Under the pieces are notes generated by a model. That model worked only from the letters and a program-made list of their open reading frames with translations. It had not been told where the DNA came from and made no database searches. A stretch of 64,000 bases of DNA from Piliocolobus tephrosceles (Eukaryota; Chordata; Mammalia; Primates; Cercopithecidae): NCBI RefSeq assembly GCF_002776525.5, contig NC_045439.1, positions 118,029,100 through 118,093,099 of the forward strand, given 5' to 3'. Shown here one piece after another: positions 22,917-35,451 of the stretch (positions are counted from its first letter, which is position 1; each line of letters starts with the position of its first letter). The position numbers and the translations under genes are program-made.

Positions 22917-25001
22917 CCCACTGATGTTTTCTGGCCGACAGAGGTTTCAAACTCCTAGGATGGAACATTCAGACTAAGGAGTGGGCTGTCATCTTTGCTG
23001 TTTGGGCGACTTACCCATTCCAGTCTTCAGGCATTGGAAAGTCAGAGGCAATCGGGGATTGGAGTGCACCCCAGCACAGTAGAGCTGCTCTATAAAATGT
23101 GTCCAGACTACTTTTTATAGCAGGACCCCATTCCTGTTCCTCTCCACTGAGCAGAACCTCCCAGCCAGGGTCTCCAGGAACATCCTATGTGTGCATTCCT
23201 GCAGACAACAGATTTGTACTTACTTGGGATGAAATTCCCAGAGGGAGGGGAAGGACACATCTTTGATGTTTTGTAGCCTTCACTGTTGATAGGTTCAGGT
23301 ACTAAAAAATTTGAGGCGACTTGGGACTGGAGTGGACCCCCAGCATATCGTAACAGCCTTACAGAAAGGTTGCCAAACTGTTAAATGAGTTCTCATTCCC
23401 ATATTTCCTCAAAGGGCAGGTCCAACCAGTCTGGGCTTCCAGCTACTTTCTACTGGGGCTCTTGAGCCAGTAACAGCTCTGAAACTCCCAGGACAGATCT
23501 CCCAGGGAGCAGGGTGGGTTGCCATCTGTTTTGCAGCCCTTGTCCTTGCTGTCTCTGGGCTCTGGAGAGTCTGTGGGGACCAGGAGCTAGTCCAGACTCC
23601 CAGCACAAAGCACCTACCTCACAGAAAAGTGGTCAAACTGTTCTACATGCAGATTCTAGTCACTTCTCGCTGGACAGGGCCACATTACCTGGGACTCCAG
23701 TACAACCACCTTGCCTTTCCTGATCGCCACAATCAGAGGAAGCCCAGCATTTCTTCAAGGAGGAAGTCCCAGAGTCAATCCACAGCTCCTCTACCACTAC
23801 AATTGCAGTGTACAGCCCTAACAGCCCCCAGGCTGGGGAAGAAATAAAAGGCCTTGTCATTATGCTGGCACCTCCAGCACACTGCAGACACAATACAGAG
23901 AGAGTCCAGCCCCTGTACCCTGGAAACAAACAACCCCCACTCTTTACCAGACAGGGGCCCTGGCTGGGGAATAAATAAGGAGCCTGAGGGCTGTACCCAA
24001 ACTTACAATACGCCACAGCCGTCACATAGAGAGGAGACCAATCTCTTCTCCTTGTGAGCCTTTGAATCCCCTGTTCCCTAAAAAGCAGAACCCCAATCTG
24101 ACACAAGCAATGCAGCCACCCCGCCCCACTGACAGAACTCCCCCAATAACAGTGGATCCATGTTTCGTGAAGGCGAAGCCCCAGGGGGCAACTGGTAGCC
24201 TTTCTACCAATGCCTCTGCAGTGGAATTCTCCTTGCTACTCTCTGACTAATGAAGGAGCAAAGACCACTAACAAATGGCAATTGACTCAGGAGAGAAGGA
24301 CGGTCTTTCTCCCCCAACTTCCACCCACACCCTTTGCTCATCATCAAACAGGGAACCACTAGCTTAGGTCCACAGCACAGACCTTCCATCCTGGGCTAAT
24401 TGCACTGAGCGATTGCTGACCTGCATATGCTGGGGTGGAACCCCCAGGAGAGAAGCAAAAAACCCTTGGCCACAAATACTACTAAGGTTTTTTGCTCTGC
24501 TGCCTCCAAGTTGGGAAGGAACACAAACCCTGAGATTGCCGAAGAGCTGGAGTAGGAAGCCTGGGAGTGCCCAGCCACAATCTAAAGCCAGCACATAGAG
24601 GAGAGAGGAGCCCACACTTTCAGAGCATTGAGAGGGAGCAAGTGTGCAACTGTGAGGCAATATAGGAGAACCATACAACCAGGCAAGACCCTACCAACTG
24701 ACTAACATGCCTTAGCACCACCTACTAGATCACACACAAAAGATTAAACACCAAAAATACTTCGTTAACATACCTTCTTGAAACCAAAGTCGTGGAGGTG
24801 GTTATAAATAAAGACCCTGCACCATGCCTCAGCCCTGTGAAAACATCTAGAAAAGAAGTGCTCAATTTACCCTTCAGTTGAAAGAATATCCACATGCAGT
24901 GATGAGAAAGAATCAACACAAGAACTTCAGTAACTCCAATGGCGAGAGTGTCCTGCATCCTCCAAACAACTAACTGCACCAGTTCTACAACAAGACTTCT
25001 T

Positions 25002-25310
25002 CTTCTTCTTCTTTTTTTTTTTTTTTGAGACGGAGTCTCGCTCTGTCGTCCAGGCTGGAGTGCAGTGGCCGGATCTCAGCTCACTGCAAGCTCCGCCTCC
25101 TGGGTTCAGGCCATTCTCCTGCCTCAGCCTCCCGAGTAGCTGGGACTACAGGAGCCCGCCACCTTGCCAGGCTAGTTTTTTGTATTTTTTAGTAGAGACG
25201 GGGTTTCACCGGGTTAGCCAGGATGGTCTCGATCTCCTGACGTCGTGATCTGCCCATCTCGGCCTCCCAAAGTGCTGGGATTACAGGCTTGAGCCACGGC
25301 GCCCGGCCCC
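25002..25310 (-). mobile_element. AluY-type SINE (AluYR-like), antisense
   Basis: A full-length antisense Alu begins with a (TTC)n/T-rich tail (25002-25026) and ends at GAGCCACGGCGCCCGGCC. The target-site duplication is AACAAGACTTCTT (24989-25001) against AGCAAGACTTCTT (25311-25323). In sense it has GATCCGGCCACTGC and GGCTCAAGCC, which suggest an Old World monkey lineage. CpG content is well kept, so it is fairly young. It is inserted in the L1 just before the ORF1 remnant. Confidence 0.9.
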
Positions 25311-25323
25311 AGCAAGACTTCTT

Positions 25324-26250
25324 AACCAGGGTGAGCTGACTGAAATGACAGAAATATAATTCAGAAAACAGATATAAACAAAGATTGCTGAGATTCAGGA
25401 AAAGGGCAAAACCAAATCCAAAGAAACTAAGCATCACAGTAAAACAATAAAGAAGTTGAAAGATGAAACGGCCAGTTTAAAAAAGAATTTAACAGAGTTG
25501 ACAGAGCTGAAAAACACAATACAAGACTTCCACGATGCAATCATAAGTATTAACAGGAGAATAGATCAAGCTGAGGAAAGAATCTCAGAACTTGAAGGCT
25601 GATTCTCAGAAAGAAGACAGTCAGAAGAAAATAAGATAAAAGAATTAAAAGGAATAAACAAAATCTCACAGAAATATGGGATTATGTAAAGAGGCCAAAC
25701 TTATGAATCACTGGCATCCCTGAAATAGATGGGAAGAAAGCAAATAACTTGAAAATTACATTTCAGGATATAATCCATGAAAACTCCTCCCCCAACCTAT
25801 GTGGAAAGGCTAACAGTCAAATTCAGGAAATACAGAGAACCCCTGCAAGATTCTACATGAGATCATGCCCAAAGACACATAATCATCAGAGTTCCCAAGA
25901 TCAAAATCAAAGACAGAAGGTTAAAGCCATCTAGAGAGAAAGAGCAGGTCACCTACAAAGAGAACCCCATCAGGCTTACAGCAGACTGCTCAGCTGAAAC
26001 CTCACAAGCCAAAAGAGATTGGGGGGACTATATTCAACATACTTAAAGAAAAAAAAATCTTCAATCAAGAATTTCAAATCCAGCCAAAGTAAGATGCCCA
26101 AGTAAAGGAGAAAGAAGATCTTTTTCAGATAAGGAAATGTTGAGGGAATTTGATACCACCAGCCTCCCTTAGAAGAGATCTTAAAAGGAGTGCTAAATAT
26201 AGAAAGGAAAGACCACTACCAACTAACACAAAAACACACCTAAGAACACA
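25324..26250 (+). pseudogene. L1 ORF1 relic (L1PB-like element)
   Basis: In functional L1s this frame encodes the RNA-binding coiled-coil chaperone that packages L1 RNA. Here the coiled-coil segment is recognisable (GCTGAGGAAAGAATCTCAGA near 25570). So are the RRM region (AATATGGGATTATG, CCTGAAATAGATGGGAAGAA) and the C-terminal domain (TCAAATCCAGCCAAAGTAAG). Stops break it: TGA right after GAACTTGAAGGC near 25600, and TAA near 25686. No single open frame longer than about 60 codons remains. The start is approximate because the initiating region is diverged. Confidence 0.75.
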
Positions 26251-26606
26251 TGCCAGTCACACTATAAAGTAACCACACAAATGAGCCAACATACTACCCA
26301 GCTAATAACTTGAGAACAGGATCAAAACCACAGATATCAATACTAACCTTGAATGTTAATGGTCTAAATGCCCCACTAAAAGGCACAGAGTTGCAAGCTG
26401 GATTGTTTTTAAAAAGCAAGACTCAGTGGTATTCTGTCTTCAAGAGACTCATCTCGCATGTAATTACACCTATAGGCTAAAAATAAAGAGATGCAAGAAA
26501 ATCTACAAAGCAATTGAAAAATCAGAAAAGAAAAGCAAGAATTACAATCCTAATTTCAGATAAAACAGACTTCAAATCAGAAAAGATTTTTAAAAGACAC
26601 AGAAGG

Positions 26607-27022
26607 GGCCATGCGCAGTGGCTCACGTCTGTAACCCCAGCACTTAGGGAGGCCGAGGTGGGTGGATCACAAGGTCAAGAGTTTGAGATGAACCTGATCA
26701 ACATGGTGAAACCCCATCTCTACTAAAAATACAAAAATTAGCCAGGTGTAGTGGAATGTGCCTGTAATCCCAGTTACTCAGGGAGACTGAGGCAGAAGAA
26801 TCGCTTGATCCCGGGAGGCAGAGGTTGTGGTGAGCTGAGATTGTGCTACTGCACTGAAGCCTGGGCGACAGAGCAAGACTCCATCTTGGGAATAAAAAGA
26901 AAAAGAAAAAGAAAAAAAAAAGCGACTGTGTCCAAAGTCCAAAGTCCCCACAGGCTATACTTCTCATTAACTCAGAACAAGCTACTGCACTCCAGTCTGG
27001 GCAACAGAGTGAGACTCCGTGT

Positions 27023-27061
<39 letters not shown>
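26607..27061 (+). mobile_element. Composite Alu: full Alu + unique spacer + Alu 3' stub + poly(A)
   Basis: A full AluS-like element (26607 to about 26894) ends in an A-rich (GAAAAA)n tail to 26922. About 58 bases of non-Alu, non-L1 sequence follow (26923-26980). Next comes only the end of a second Alu, GCTACTGCACTCCAGTCTGG onward (26981-27023), and a poly(A) of about 42. The outermost flanks are a single target duplication, AAAAGACACAGAAG (26592-26605) against AAAAGACACTGAAG (27062-27075). The flanking L1 sequence is consistent with insertion of the whole block at one site. Confidence 0.8.

Positions 27062-27065
<4 letters not shown>
27024..27065. repeat. Poly(A) tail of composite Alu
   Basis: About 42 A, merging into the AAAAGACAC target duplication. 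Confidence 0.95.
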
Positions 27066-27067
<2 letters not shown>

Positions 27068-30000
27068 CACTGAAGCACTGAAGGGAATTACATAATGATA
27101 TAATGTTCAACTCAACAAGAAGACCTAACCATCCTAACTATACATGCACCCAAAAGAGGAGCACCCAGATTCATAAGGCAAGTTCTAAAAGACTTTCAAA
27201 GAAACATAAACTTCACACAATAATAATGGGAGAATTCAACATTCCACTGACAGTATTAGACATGTCATCAAGGCAGAAAATTATTGAAGATATTCAGGAC
27301 TGGAATTCTATATTGAACCAAAAGGATCTGATTGACCTCTACAGAACCCTCTACCCCAAAACAACAGAGTATACATTCTTCTCATTGCCACAGGCACATA
27401 CTCTAAATTTGACCACATAATTAGACATTAAACAATCCTCAGCAAACGCAAAAGAAGTGAAATCATACCAAACAGGCTTTAAGACCACAGTGCAATATAA
27501 ATAGTAGTCAAAACTAAGAAAATAATTCAAAATTATGCAATTACATGGAAATAAATCAAAATGATCCTAAATAACTTTTGGGTAAATAATGAAGTTCAGG
27601 TAGAAATCAAGAAGTTCTTTGAAATGAATGAGAACAAAGATACAACATATTAGAATCTCTGAGACACAGCTAAGACAGTGTTAACAGGAAAATTCAAAGT
27701 ACTGACTGCCCACATCAAAAAGTTAGGAAGATCTCAAACTAACAACCTAACATCACAGCTGAAAGAATTAGAGAAGGCAGAGCAAATCAACCTCAAAACT
27801 AGCAGAAAATAAGAAATAACCTAATTTAGAGCTGAAGAAATAAGAAATAACCTAAATTAGAGTCTGAAGGAAATCAGGACACAACAAACCATTCAAAAGA
27901 TTAACAAATCCAGCAGTTGTTTTGTTTGAAAATTTTAATGAGACAGGCTGCTAGCTAAACTTATGAAGAAGAAAAGACAGAAGATCCAAATAAACATAAT
28001 TAACAATAATGAAGAGGATGTTACCACTGACCTTAAAGAAATAAAAGTAACCATCAGACACTACTATAAACACATCTATGCACACACACTAGGAAACATA
28101 GACGAGATGGATAAATTCCTGGACACATACACCTTCCCGAGGCTGAGACAAGAAGAAATTGATTCCTGAACAGACCAATAATGAGTTCCTAAATTGAAAC
28201 AGTAATAAATAGCCTACCAAGCAAAGAACACCCAGCACCAGATGGATTCACAGTTGAATTCTGTTAGATGTACAAAGTCTAGCAGGTACCATTCCTACTT
28301 AAACTATTCCAAAAAATTGAGGAGGAGGGACTTCTTTCCAACTTATTCTATGAGGCCAAAATCATCCTGATACTAAAACCTGGCAGAGACACAATGACAA
28401 CAACAACAAAAAATTTAGGCCAATACTCTTTATGAACATTGATGGGAAAATCCTCAACAAAATATTTGCAAGCTGAATCCAGCAGCACATCAAAAAGCTA
28501 ATCCACCACAATAAAGTAGACTTCATCCCTTAGATGCAAAGTTGGTTCAACATATGCAAATCAATTAATGTGATTCATCACATAAACAGAACTAATGCCA
28601 AAAAACATGATTATCTCAATAGATGCACCAAATGCTTTCATTAAAATTCAACAACTCTTCATGTCAAAACTCTCAATAAACTGGATATTGAAGGAACATA
28701 CCTCAAAATAATAAGAGCCATCTATGACAAATCCACAGCCAACATCATATTCAATAGGGAAAAGCTGCAAGCACTCCCCTTGAAAACTGGCACAAGACAA
28801 GTATGTCCTCTATCACCACTCCTATTCAATACAGGAAGTCCTGGCCAGAGTAATTAGGCAAGAGGAAGAAAGAAAAGACATCCAAATAGTAAGGGAGTCA
28901 AACTATTACTGTTTGCAGATGACATGATTCTGTAAATCCCATAGCCTCAGCACAAAAGCTCCTGGAGCTGATAAACTTCAGCAAAGTTTTGGGATATAAA
29001 AACAATGTACAAAAATCACTGGCATTCCTCTACATGAACAACAACCAAGTTGAGAGCCAAATTTGGAATACAGTCCCGTTCACAACTGCTACAAAAAGTG
29101 TATAATACTTGAGAATACAGCTAACCAGGGAGGTAAAAGATCTCTACAATAAGAATTACAAAACACTGTTCAAAGAAACCAGTGAATATGCAAACAAATG
29201 GAAAAACATTTCATGATTATGAATAGGAAAAATCAATATAATTAAAATGGCCATACTGCCCAAATTAATTTACAGATTCAAAGTTATTCCTACAAACCAA
29301 CAAATGACATTTATCACAGAACTAGAAAAAAAATATTTTGAAGTGAATATGGAACCAAACAGGGGCCCAAATAGCCAAAGCAATCCTAAGCAAAACGAAC
29401 AAAGCTGAAGGCATCGTGTTACTTGACTTTAAACTATACTACAGGGATACTATAAACAAAAACAGCATGGTACTGGTACAAAAACAGACACAGAGATGAA
29501 TGAGACAAAATAGCCGAAGAAATAAGGCCACACACTTACAACCATATGATCTTTAATAAAGCTGACAAAAGCAAACAATGGGGAAATGACTCATTCAATA
29601 AATGGTGCTGGGATAACTGGCTAGCCATGTGCAGAAGACCAAAACTAGACCCCTTCCTTTGACCATATACAAAAATCAACTCAAAGTAGATTAAAGACTT
29701 AAATGTAAAATTCGATGGTATAAAAATCTTGAAAGACAACCTAGGCAATATCATCCTGGACATAGGAATGAGCAAAGATTTCATGATGAAGATGCCAAAA
29801 GCAAAACTTGACAAATGGGATCTAATTAAACTAAAGAACTTCTGCACAGCAAAAGAAACTATCAACAGAATAAACAGACCACCTACAAACTGGGAGAAAA
29901 TATTTGCAAGCTATGCATCTGACAAAAGTCTACTGTCCAGCATCTATAAGGAACTTAGACAAATTTACAGAACAACAAACAACAACTGCTTAACAAGTGG

Positions 30001-30824
30001 ACAAAGAACATGAATATATACTTTTCTAAGTAAGATATACATTTGACCAAAAAGCATATATATAAAAAAAAGCTCAATATCACTGATCATTAGAGAAATG
30101 CAAATCAAAACCACAATGAGATGTCATTGCACACCAGTCAGAATGGCTATGATGAAAAAGTCAAAACATAACAGATGCTGGAGAGGTTGTAGAGAAGATG
30201 AAACACCTATACACTGTTGGTAGGATGGTAAATTAGTTCAACCATTGTGGAAAGCGGTATGATGATTCCTCAAAGACCTAAAAACAGAACTACCATTTGA
30301 CTCAGTAATCCCATTACTGGGTATATACTCAGAGGAATATAGATCATTCTACCATAAAGACACATACATGCAACACTATTCACAATACCAAAGACATGGA
30401 ATCAAAATAAATGACCATCAATGACAGATTGGATAACAAAAATATGATACCTGTATGCCGTGGAATATTACGCAGTCATAAAAAAGAGTTAAACCATGTC
30501 TTTTGTGGGAACATGGATAAAGCTGGAGGTCATTATCCTTAGTAAACTAACACAGGAACAGAAAGCCAAATACTGAATATTCTTGCTTACAAGTGGGAGC
30601 TAAAGGAGGAGAACTCAAGAACACAAAGAGGGGAACAAGGAGTTTACCAGAGGTTGCAGGTTGGGAGGAGGGAGAGGAGCAGAAACATAACTATTGAGCA
30701 CTGGGCTTAGTGCCTGGGTGATGAAAAATCTTTACAACAAACCCTCATGACACGAGTTTACCTATATAACAAACCTGTTTATGTTCCACCGAACCTAAAT
30801 AAAGGTAAAAAAAAAAAAAAAAAA

Positions 30825-32360
30825 GAAAGTCACTGAGATTCAAAGGTAAGTTTAGTTGACCAGAATCAGTATTGAGTTTTATCCCTTACTATATTTATAC
30901 AGCAATTTTGTTAGGTTGCTACTTTCATCAAGAGTAATATCCATGTAGTTCAAGGAATTTTGACTACAACATGGCATAGTGTGTGTTGACTTCAAAACTG
31001 TTAAGTATATCAAGTATACATTGCTGCCATCTATGTTTTTACATAAAATGTCTATTGCATAGATCTTGAGAAAAACTTTTAACGAATCTTGAATCTGCTT
31101 GTCAAGAGAAGCTATCAAAATTTAAAATGTGTGAATACTTTATATCACAGATTCATTAACTACATTCTGAATATTATCAGCCGTTTTAATTTCTTCCATA
31201 ATATTAGCTCTCTATCCACCGATAAAGGAAGACCATGATTTAGTTCTGTAAAGCAGATGGGTTTAGAGGAACTTTTATTAGACTGAACTTCTATTAACTG
31301 TTTTTTTAACTTTATACTGTGTATTATATAGAAACAAACAACAGTACCCCCCATCATTGCACAGTAATAACTAGCAATGTTAAATAGACATTGATACTGA
31401 TTACATGTATCTTTCTCTCTTGTGATACAGTGTGAAGATTCTCATGCTGGAGTCATATTCAGGTTTGAATATGAGCCTCATTATCTTCAAATATAAAATA
31501 GAGCATATGGGATATTAAATGGTTATATACACACACCCGAATACACACATATCAAAAATGTTAACAATTAATTATTTAAAATTTTAGGAAATGCAAATAT
31601 GTAAACATAGCACCATATAAAATAGCACCCTGAGCATTAAACGATACCAAAATTTTTACTGGATCAAAATTTTACAGACACCTATAAGCAACATTGGGGT
31701 TGTATAAATTCACATACAACATTGAATTTAACCTTCAGAGTCTGACAGTGGTAGTTGAGATCTTGGCTTTGAAGTCTAGATTTTTTTTGGTCTTTTTTTC
31801 TCATGTGTGCATATATCCTTTAATCATTCTGTGAATGAGTATGCTTCTCAGACTCAGACCTTCTTTTTCTGTTTCACTCACTCTACACAGTTTTTTATGA
31901 GAGATTATCCAAACATATAGCCTCAGCAAATACTTAAAAGTTAATTACAACGATCTTCACCAATGACATCCTTGCTGACCTTCAGAAAAATATAACCCAA
32001 GTTCTTAAAATATCTTTTAGAAAGTTTCATAAGCACATTAATATGTCTGAAATGAATGAGCTATCATACTTCTTCCCCAGAATATTCTTTCCTTTTGTAT
32101 TTCTTTCATCATAGATTAATCCAGTACAGTGGTGGTTAGCCTGGGGTCTTTGGAGAGACTCGTGAAATCCATAAAATAGTATAAATCACTTTTAGTCATA
32201 GGACAGGGGTTAATCAGATACTTAAAGAAGTCTGTGACCTCAAAAACGCTAAGAAAAACTGTATTATGGAAATAAACCAGAAATGTGAAGCTATTCTATT
32301 TCATATTACTTAAATCCCTATATTCCATGAGTTATCAACATGTGCAGACTAGTATATTAA
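30825..32360. other. AT-rich stretch, no recognised feature
   Basis: No gene or repeat recognised. Minus-strand frames at 30879-31118 and 31160-31357 show no familiar domain. Confidence 0.4.
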
Positions 32361-32364
32361 TCAT

Positions 32365-33150
32365 CTGCTATATTTCCATTGCTGCAGCCTTACTTGGGAT
32401 TATCAGTACCTCTCATCTGAATAATTGCAATGTCTACTGACCAATCTTTCATTCTTACTCTCTCATCTATCCTTTATGCTGCTGTTAAAATATCCTTTCT
32501 AAATTTCATACCTGTGTTATTTTCCTGAAAAAAAAAAAATTCACCAATAGGCCTCATGGAAATTTCTGAGAGAATTTTAAGAAGCAAAATCTATGTAGTG
32601 TTTGAGAATTTCTCTTTTAGAATCAGTTTAGAATCAGTGCTATCACAAGATGCAGATATTAATTGGAGTACATATTTTTCAGATGAGGTATAGTGGGCAA
32701 AACATAAAAGATGATATTACTCATAATACTGATCTCTGCATACCTCTTTAGCTTTATTTTTCACAATTCAGATTTATGCATTTTTTTTCCAGTCACATTG
32801 AACTTACTAAGTTATCCAAATTGCCCATATTTTTCCCCTGCCTTATAATGTATTGTTACCTCTGGACACATCTTTCCCAATATTATTTATCAACCTAACT
32901 CCTAACAGTTCTTTAAATCTCAGCTTATATTTTACTTTGTTCTCTTTTCTCAATAGGATTTGTGTCCACTTACGTGCTCCAAAAGTATTCTGTTCATACT
33001 TGTACCACAGAATTTATTACTGTGTTGTGATTGTGAATTAAGATTATTTGCCCTTCAATAGATTGTAAACTGAACAGAACAAAGACCTTTCTATCTGTAG
33101 CAGTATGTTTAGCACTCAATACATTTTGTTGAATGAATGAATTTTTGTTC
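32365..33150 (+). mobile_element. L2 LINE 3' portion, sense
   Basis: The order of blocks follows L2: CATCTGAATAATTGCAATGT, ATCCTTTATGCTGCTGTTAA, CCTTCAATAGATTGTAAACT and finally CAATACATTTTGTTGAATGAATGA, the typical L2 end. Divergence is high and several gaps are present. Only non-coding or badly decayed ORF2-tail sequence remains. Confidence 0.75.
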
Positions 33151-33151
33151 T

Positions 33152-33300
33152 ATCATTCATTGGCTATGTGACCTTGGGTAAAAAATGACCCAAATCACTC
33201 AGTGTTATGTTATCTTTCTCAATGTTTTATTTCTTATCAGTCATGTAGAAATAATAATACTATTTGCTTTAAAGAGCTACTTTGAAACAAATTAGATGAT
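33152..33300 (+). mobile_element. MIR SINE fragment, sense
   Basis: GGCTATGTGACCTTGGGTAA is the strongly conserved MIR core. It is followed by a degraded 'ttatttcttatcagtcatgtagaaataataatac' part that matches the 'cctcatctgtaaaatggggataataatac' region. Confidence 0.8.
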
Positions 33301-34394
33301 GACAATCTACTGTGAGTCATATTATGCCATTATTTTCTAATAATGTTGTATAATTTGCTGGTAATATTTACTGTATATTGAAGTTGATTCTAGATAATCA
33401 TTTGATATTATCAGCCTTGCTTATTCACATATAATTATTTGGAAGGTAATGTGGTTAAATGCTAGATATCCTGAAATGCACACTGGAAGGAGCCAAATAG
33501 AAACTTAATCCATCACATTCATAATGACAGGGGAAAAATAACTGCTTATCTGCCTTATGATTGTATTTCATAAAAAATGTCATTTTCCTCTCCTTTATAG
33601 TATTATTTCACTTTTCTGAAAAGTGTGATTAGAAACAAAATATTTTAAAATATTATTAGGGTTTCAGAAGTGTTTGTGAGAGTGAAGAAGGTTATATTTG
33701 GCATGTAACTAGAAACTAATGTTTAGACAAATGTCTTTTTTGACTCTTAAGTTTCATATTTTAAGTTCAAATATTTTGACTAGAGAAGGAGATCCCATAA
33801 ACTGTTTCAATTATTAATACGTCTGACTATCTGAATCTCTTTATAGTTTTGAAAGTCTGCTTCAGAGACAACCACGAAGTTTCTTTAAGATTTAGTATAA
33901 ACACATAAGAAGAAGACAGATAAAATGGAACTGGGTGAAAGAATATGAGATGGGAAGAATATTGTAAGTCATTTGGTACTTTGAAATCAACCTTAATGAA
34001 AGTATTGATGGCATGAAAATTTGCAAATGCCACAAAGCAGGAATTCTCTTTTCCCCAAGCACCAGTTTAATAGCACAACCACTGGCGATTGGGAGAACTG
34101 AAAGGAAGATGTTAAAGATAGTCACGTGTAATTCAGATCTGAATTCTAGCAAACTAATGCCACATAGATAGTCTTGGCTCTTTCCATCTAGACACTTGTT
34201 TGTAGAGGGCTGTTTGGGGTTCAAGGTCAGGAGTTAGCTCAGTTAAAACTTAATTATGCTTTTATGCAAATGCATGGAAAGTAAAGCTAACCTTTTCCAA
34301 AGAGATCCCTAAGAGGAAAGAGAAGAAAACACACTTGAATGATTTATTCTGAACTATAGTACTACCAATAACTGCTTTATAAATATGCTTTATT
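33301..34394. other. Stretch with no recognised feature
   Basis: No gene or repeat recognised. The minus-strand frame at 33892-34224 (110 codons) has no recognisable motif and no supporting signals. Confidence 0.4.
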
Positions 34395-35052
34395 CTTAAG
34401 AGCACTTTTAGTTTTGTAACAAAATTGAGCAGAAAGTGCAAAGAGTTCTCATACACTACACAGGCAAGGGCTCCTCCACTGTCAATATTCTACACAAGGG
34501 AGGTACATTTGTTAAAATTTGAACCTACAGGTCATTATCACCTAGAGTTTATAGTTTACATTAGGGTTCACTCTTGTTGCACAGTTTATGGGTTTTGTAT
34601 AATTACATGTATTCAAGATTATAATGTCAGAGGAAATTGTTTATTATACTGAAAGTCATCTGTACATCTTCTATTCATCCCTCCTTCCCCTCCAACCCCT
34701 GATAATCAATGATCTTTTTTACCCTCTCCACAGTTATGCCTTTTTCAGAATGGCATATAGCCATAATCATACAGTATATAGCCTTTTCAGATTGGTAATA
34801 TACAGTTAAGTTTCTTTTATGTATTTTCATGGTTTAATAGTTCATTTCTTTTTAGCGTTGAATAATACTTCATTGTCTGGATGTATCTCTATCCACTTGC
34901 TGAAGGACATCTTGGTTGCTTTCAAGTTTTGACAATTGTGAATAAATCTGTTATAAATATCTGTGTGCAGCTTTTGCCTGGACTTATGTATTCAACTAAT
35001 TAGGGTAAATGCCTAGAAGAGCAACTGCTTAGTCAAGACTCGAATTGCATGG

Positions 35053-35451
35053 TGCTACGGTTTGGAGGTGGTTTGCTCCAACCAAAATTCTTACTGAAAT
35101 GTGATCCCCAGTGTGGCGGTGTTGGGAAGTAGTGCCTAACAAGAGGTGTTTGGGTCATGGGGTGGATCTCTCATAAACAGGTTAATGTCAACTTGAGGGA
35201 GTGAGTTCTCATGCTCACAGAACTGGATTAGTTACCTTGAAAATGTGTTGTTCCTTCTAGCCTTTGGTGTCTTTGCAAAGTTGCCCTTTTCCTTCCACTG
35301 TCTGCAATGTGTTGAAGCAGTACGAGACCGTCACCAGATGAACTGCCTAAGTTTGGACTTCCCAGGATCCATAATTGTGAGCCAAATAAACTTTGTATAA
35401 ATTACTCAGTCTTAGGTAGTCTGTTTTAGCAGTACAAAACAGACTAAGACA
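35053..35451 (+). mobile_element. MaLR LTR (MLT1/MST-class), solitary
   Basis: It begins TGCTACGGTTTGGAGGTGG and continues with ATGTGATCCCCAGTGTGGC, TTGGACTTCCCAGGATCC, TGAGCCAAATAAACTTTG (the AATAAA polyadenylation signal) and ACAAAACAGACTAAGACA. The 5-bp target duplication CATGG is perfect (35048-35052 and 35452-35456). It sits inside the antisense L1M, so it is younger than that L1. Confidence 0.9.

Larger units (their letters stand above)
20405..23720 (+). repeat. Tandem ~265-bp units in L1 5'UTR (four copies)
   Basis: A block beginning near GTGGGCTGCCATCTTTGCTG (20405) recurs at 22981, about 23249 and 23514. Each copy continues with a GGACTGGAGTGG-like segment, a CAGCTCTATAAAA-like segment and a TTCCTGTTCCTC-like segment. 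After subtracting the inserted MaLR the spacings are about 267, 268 and 265 bases. The units are diverged from each other. In L1 the 5'UTR holds the internal promoter, so repeated units may have been promoter monomers; that function is inferred. Confidence 0.7.
26317..30603 (+). pseudogene. L1 ORF2 relic (endonuclease-reverse transcriptase)
   Basis: It begins near ACAGGATCAAAACCACAGAT, followed by CTTGAATGTTAATGGTC, and ends at AGTGGGAGCTAA. The endonuclease domain is split by a composite Alu (26607-27061). The part after it keeps an open frame at 27103-27420, ending by frameshift just where the K-F-D-H-I block should be read. The reverse-transcriptase signature Phe-Ala-Asp-Asp is intact at 28912-28923, but a TAA follows within a few codons. 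The C-terminal part survives as an open frame at 29729-30013. Intact ORF2p nicks DNA and copies L1 RNA; this copy cannot. Confidence 0.85.
19757..30824 (+). mobile_element. Near full-length L1 (L1PB-like), with three later insertions
   Basis: It starts with the L1 5' signature GAGTGGCCAAGATGGCC and ends in a poly(A) tail at about 30808-30823. A long 5'UTR, ORF1 remnant, ORF2 remnant and 3'UTR follow in the correct order. Removing the MaLR (20614-22916), the antisense Alu (25002-25310) and the composite Alu (26607-27061) leaves about 8 kb. That is longer than young L1s because the 5'UTR is nearly 3 kb and has tandem units. The 3'UTR carries GACACGAGTTTACCTATATA and CCGAACCTAAATAAAG blocks like L1PB/L1MA. 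It cannot be active: both frames carry many stops. Confidence 0.85.

Noticed and set aside
22229..24678. Many 60-148 codon frames
   Set aside because: They lie in MaLR internal sequence or in the GC-rich L1 5'UTR, which is non-coding on both strands.
30800..30860. Target duplication for the L1 that begins at 19757
   Set aside because: ACTCAGTGA before the 5' end and GTCACTGAG after the tail look similar but do not align as a direct repeat.
33892..34224. 110-codon minus-strand frame in non-repeat sequence
   Set aside because: No start context, splice or promoter support and no recognisable motif. A length expected by chance in 64 kb.
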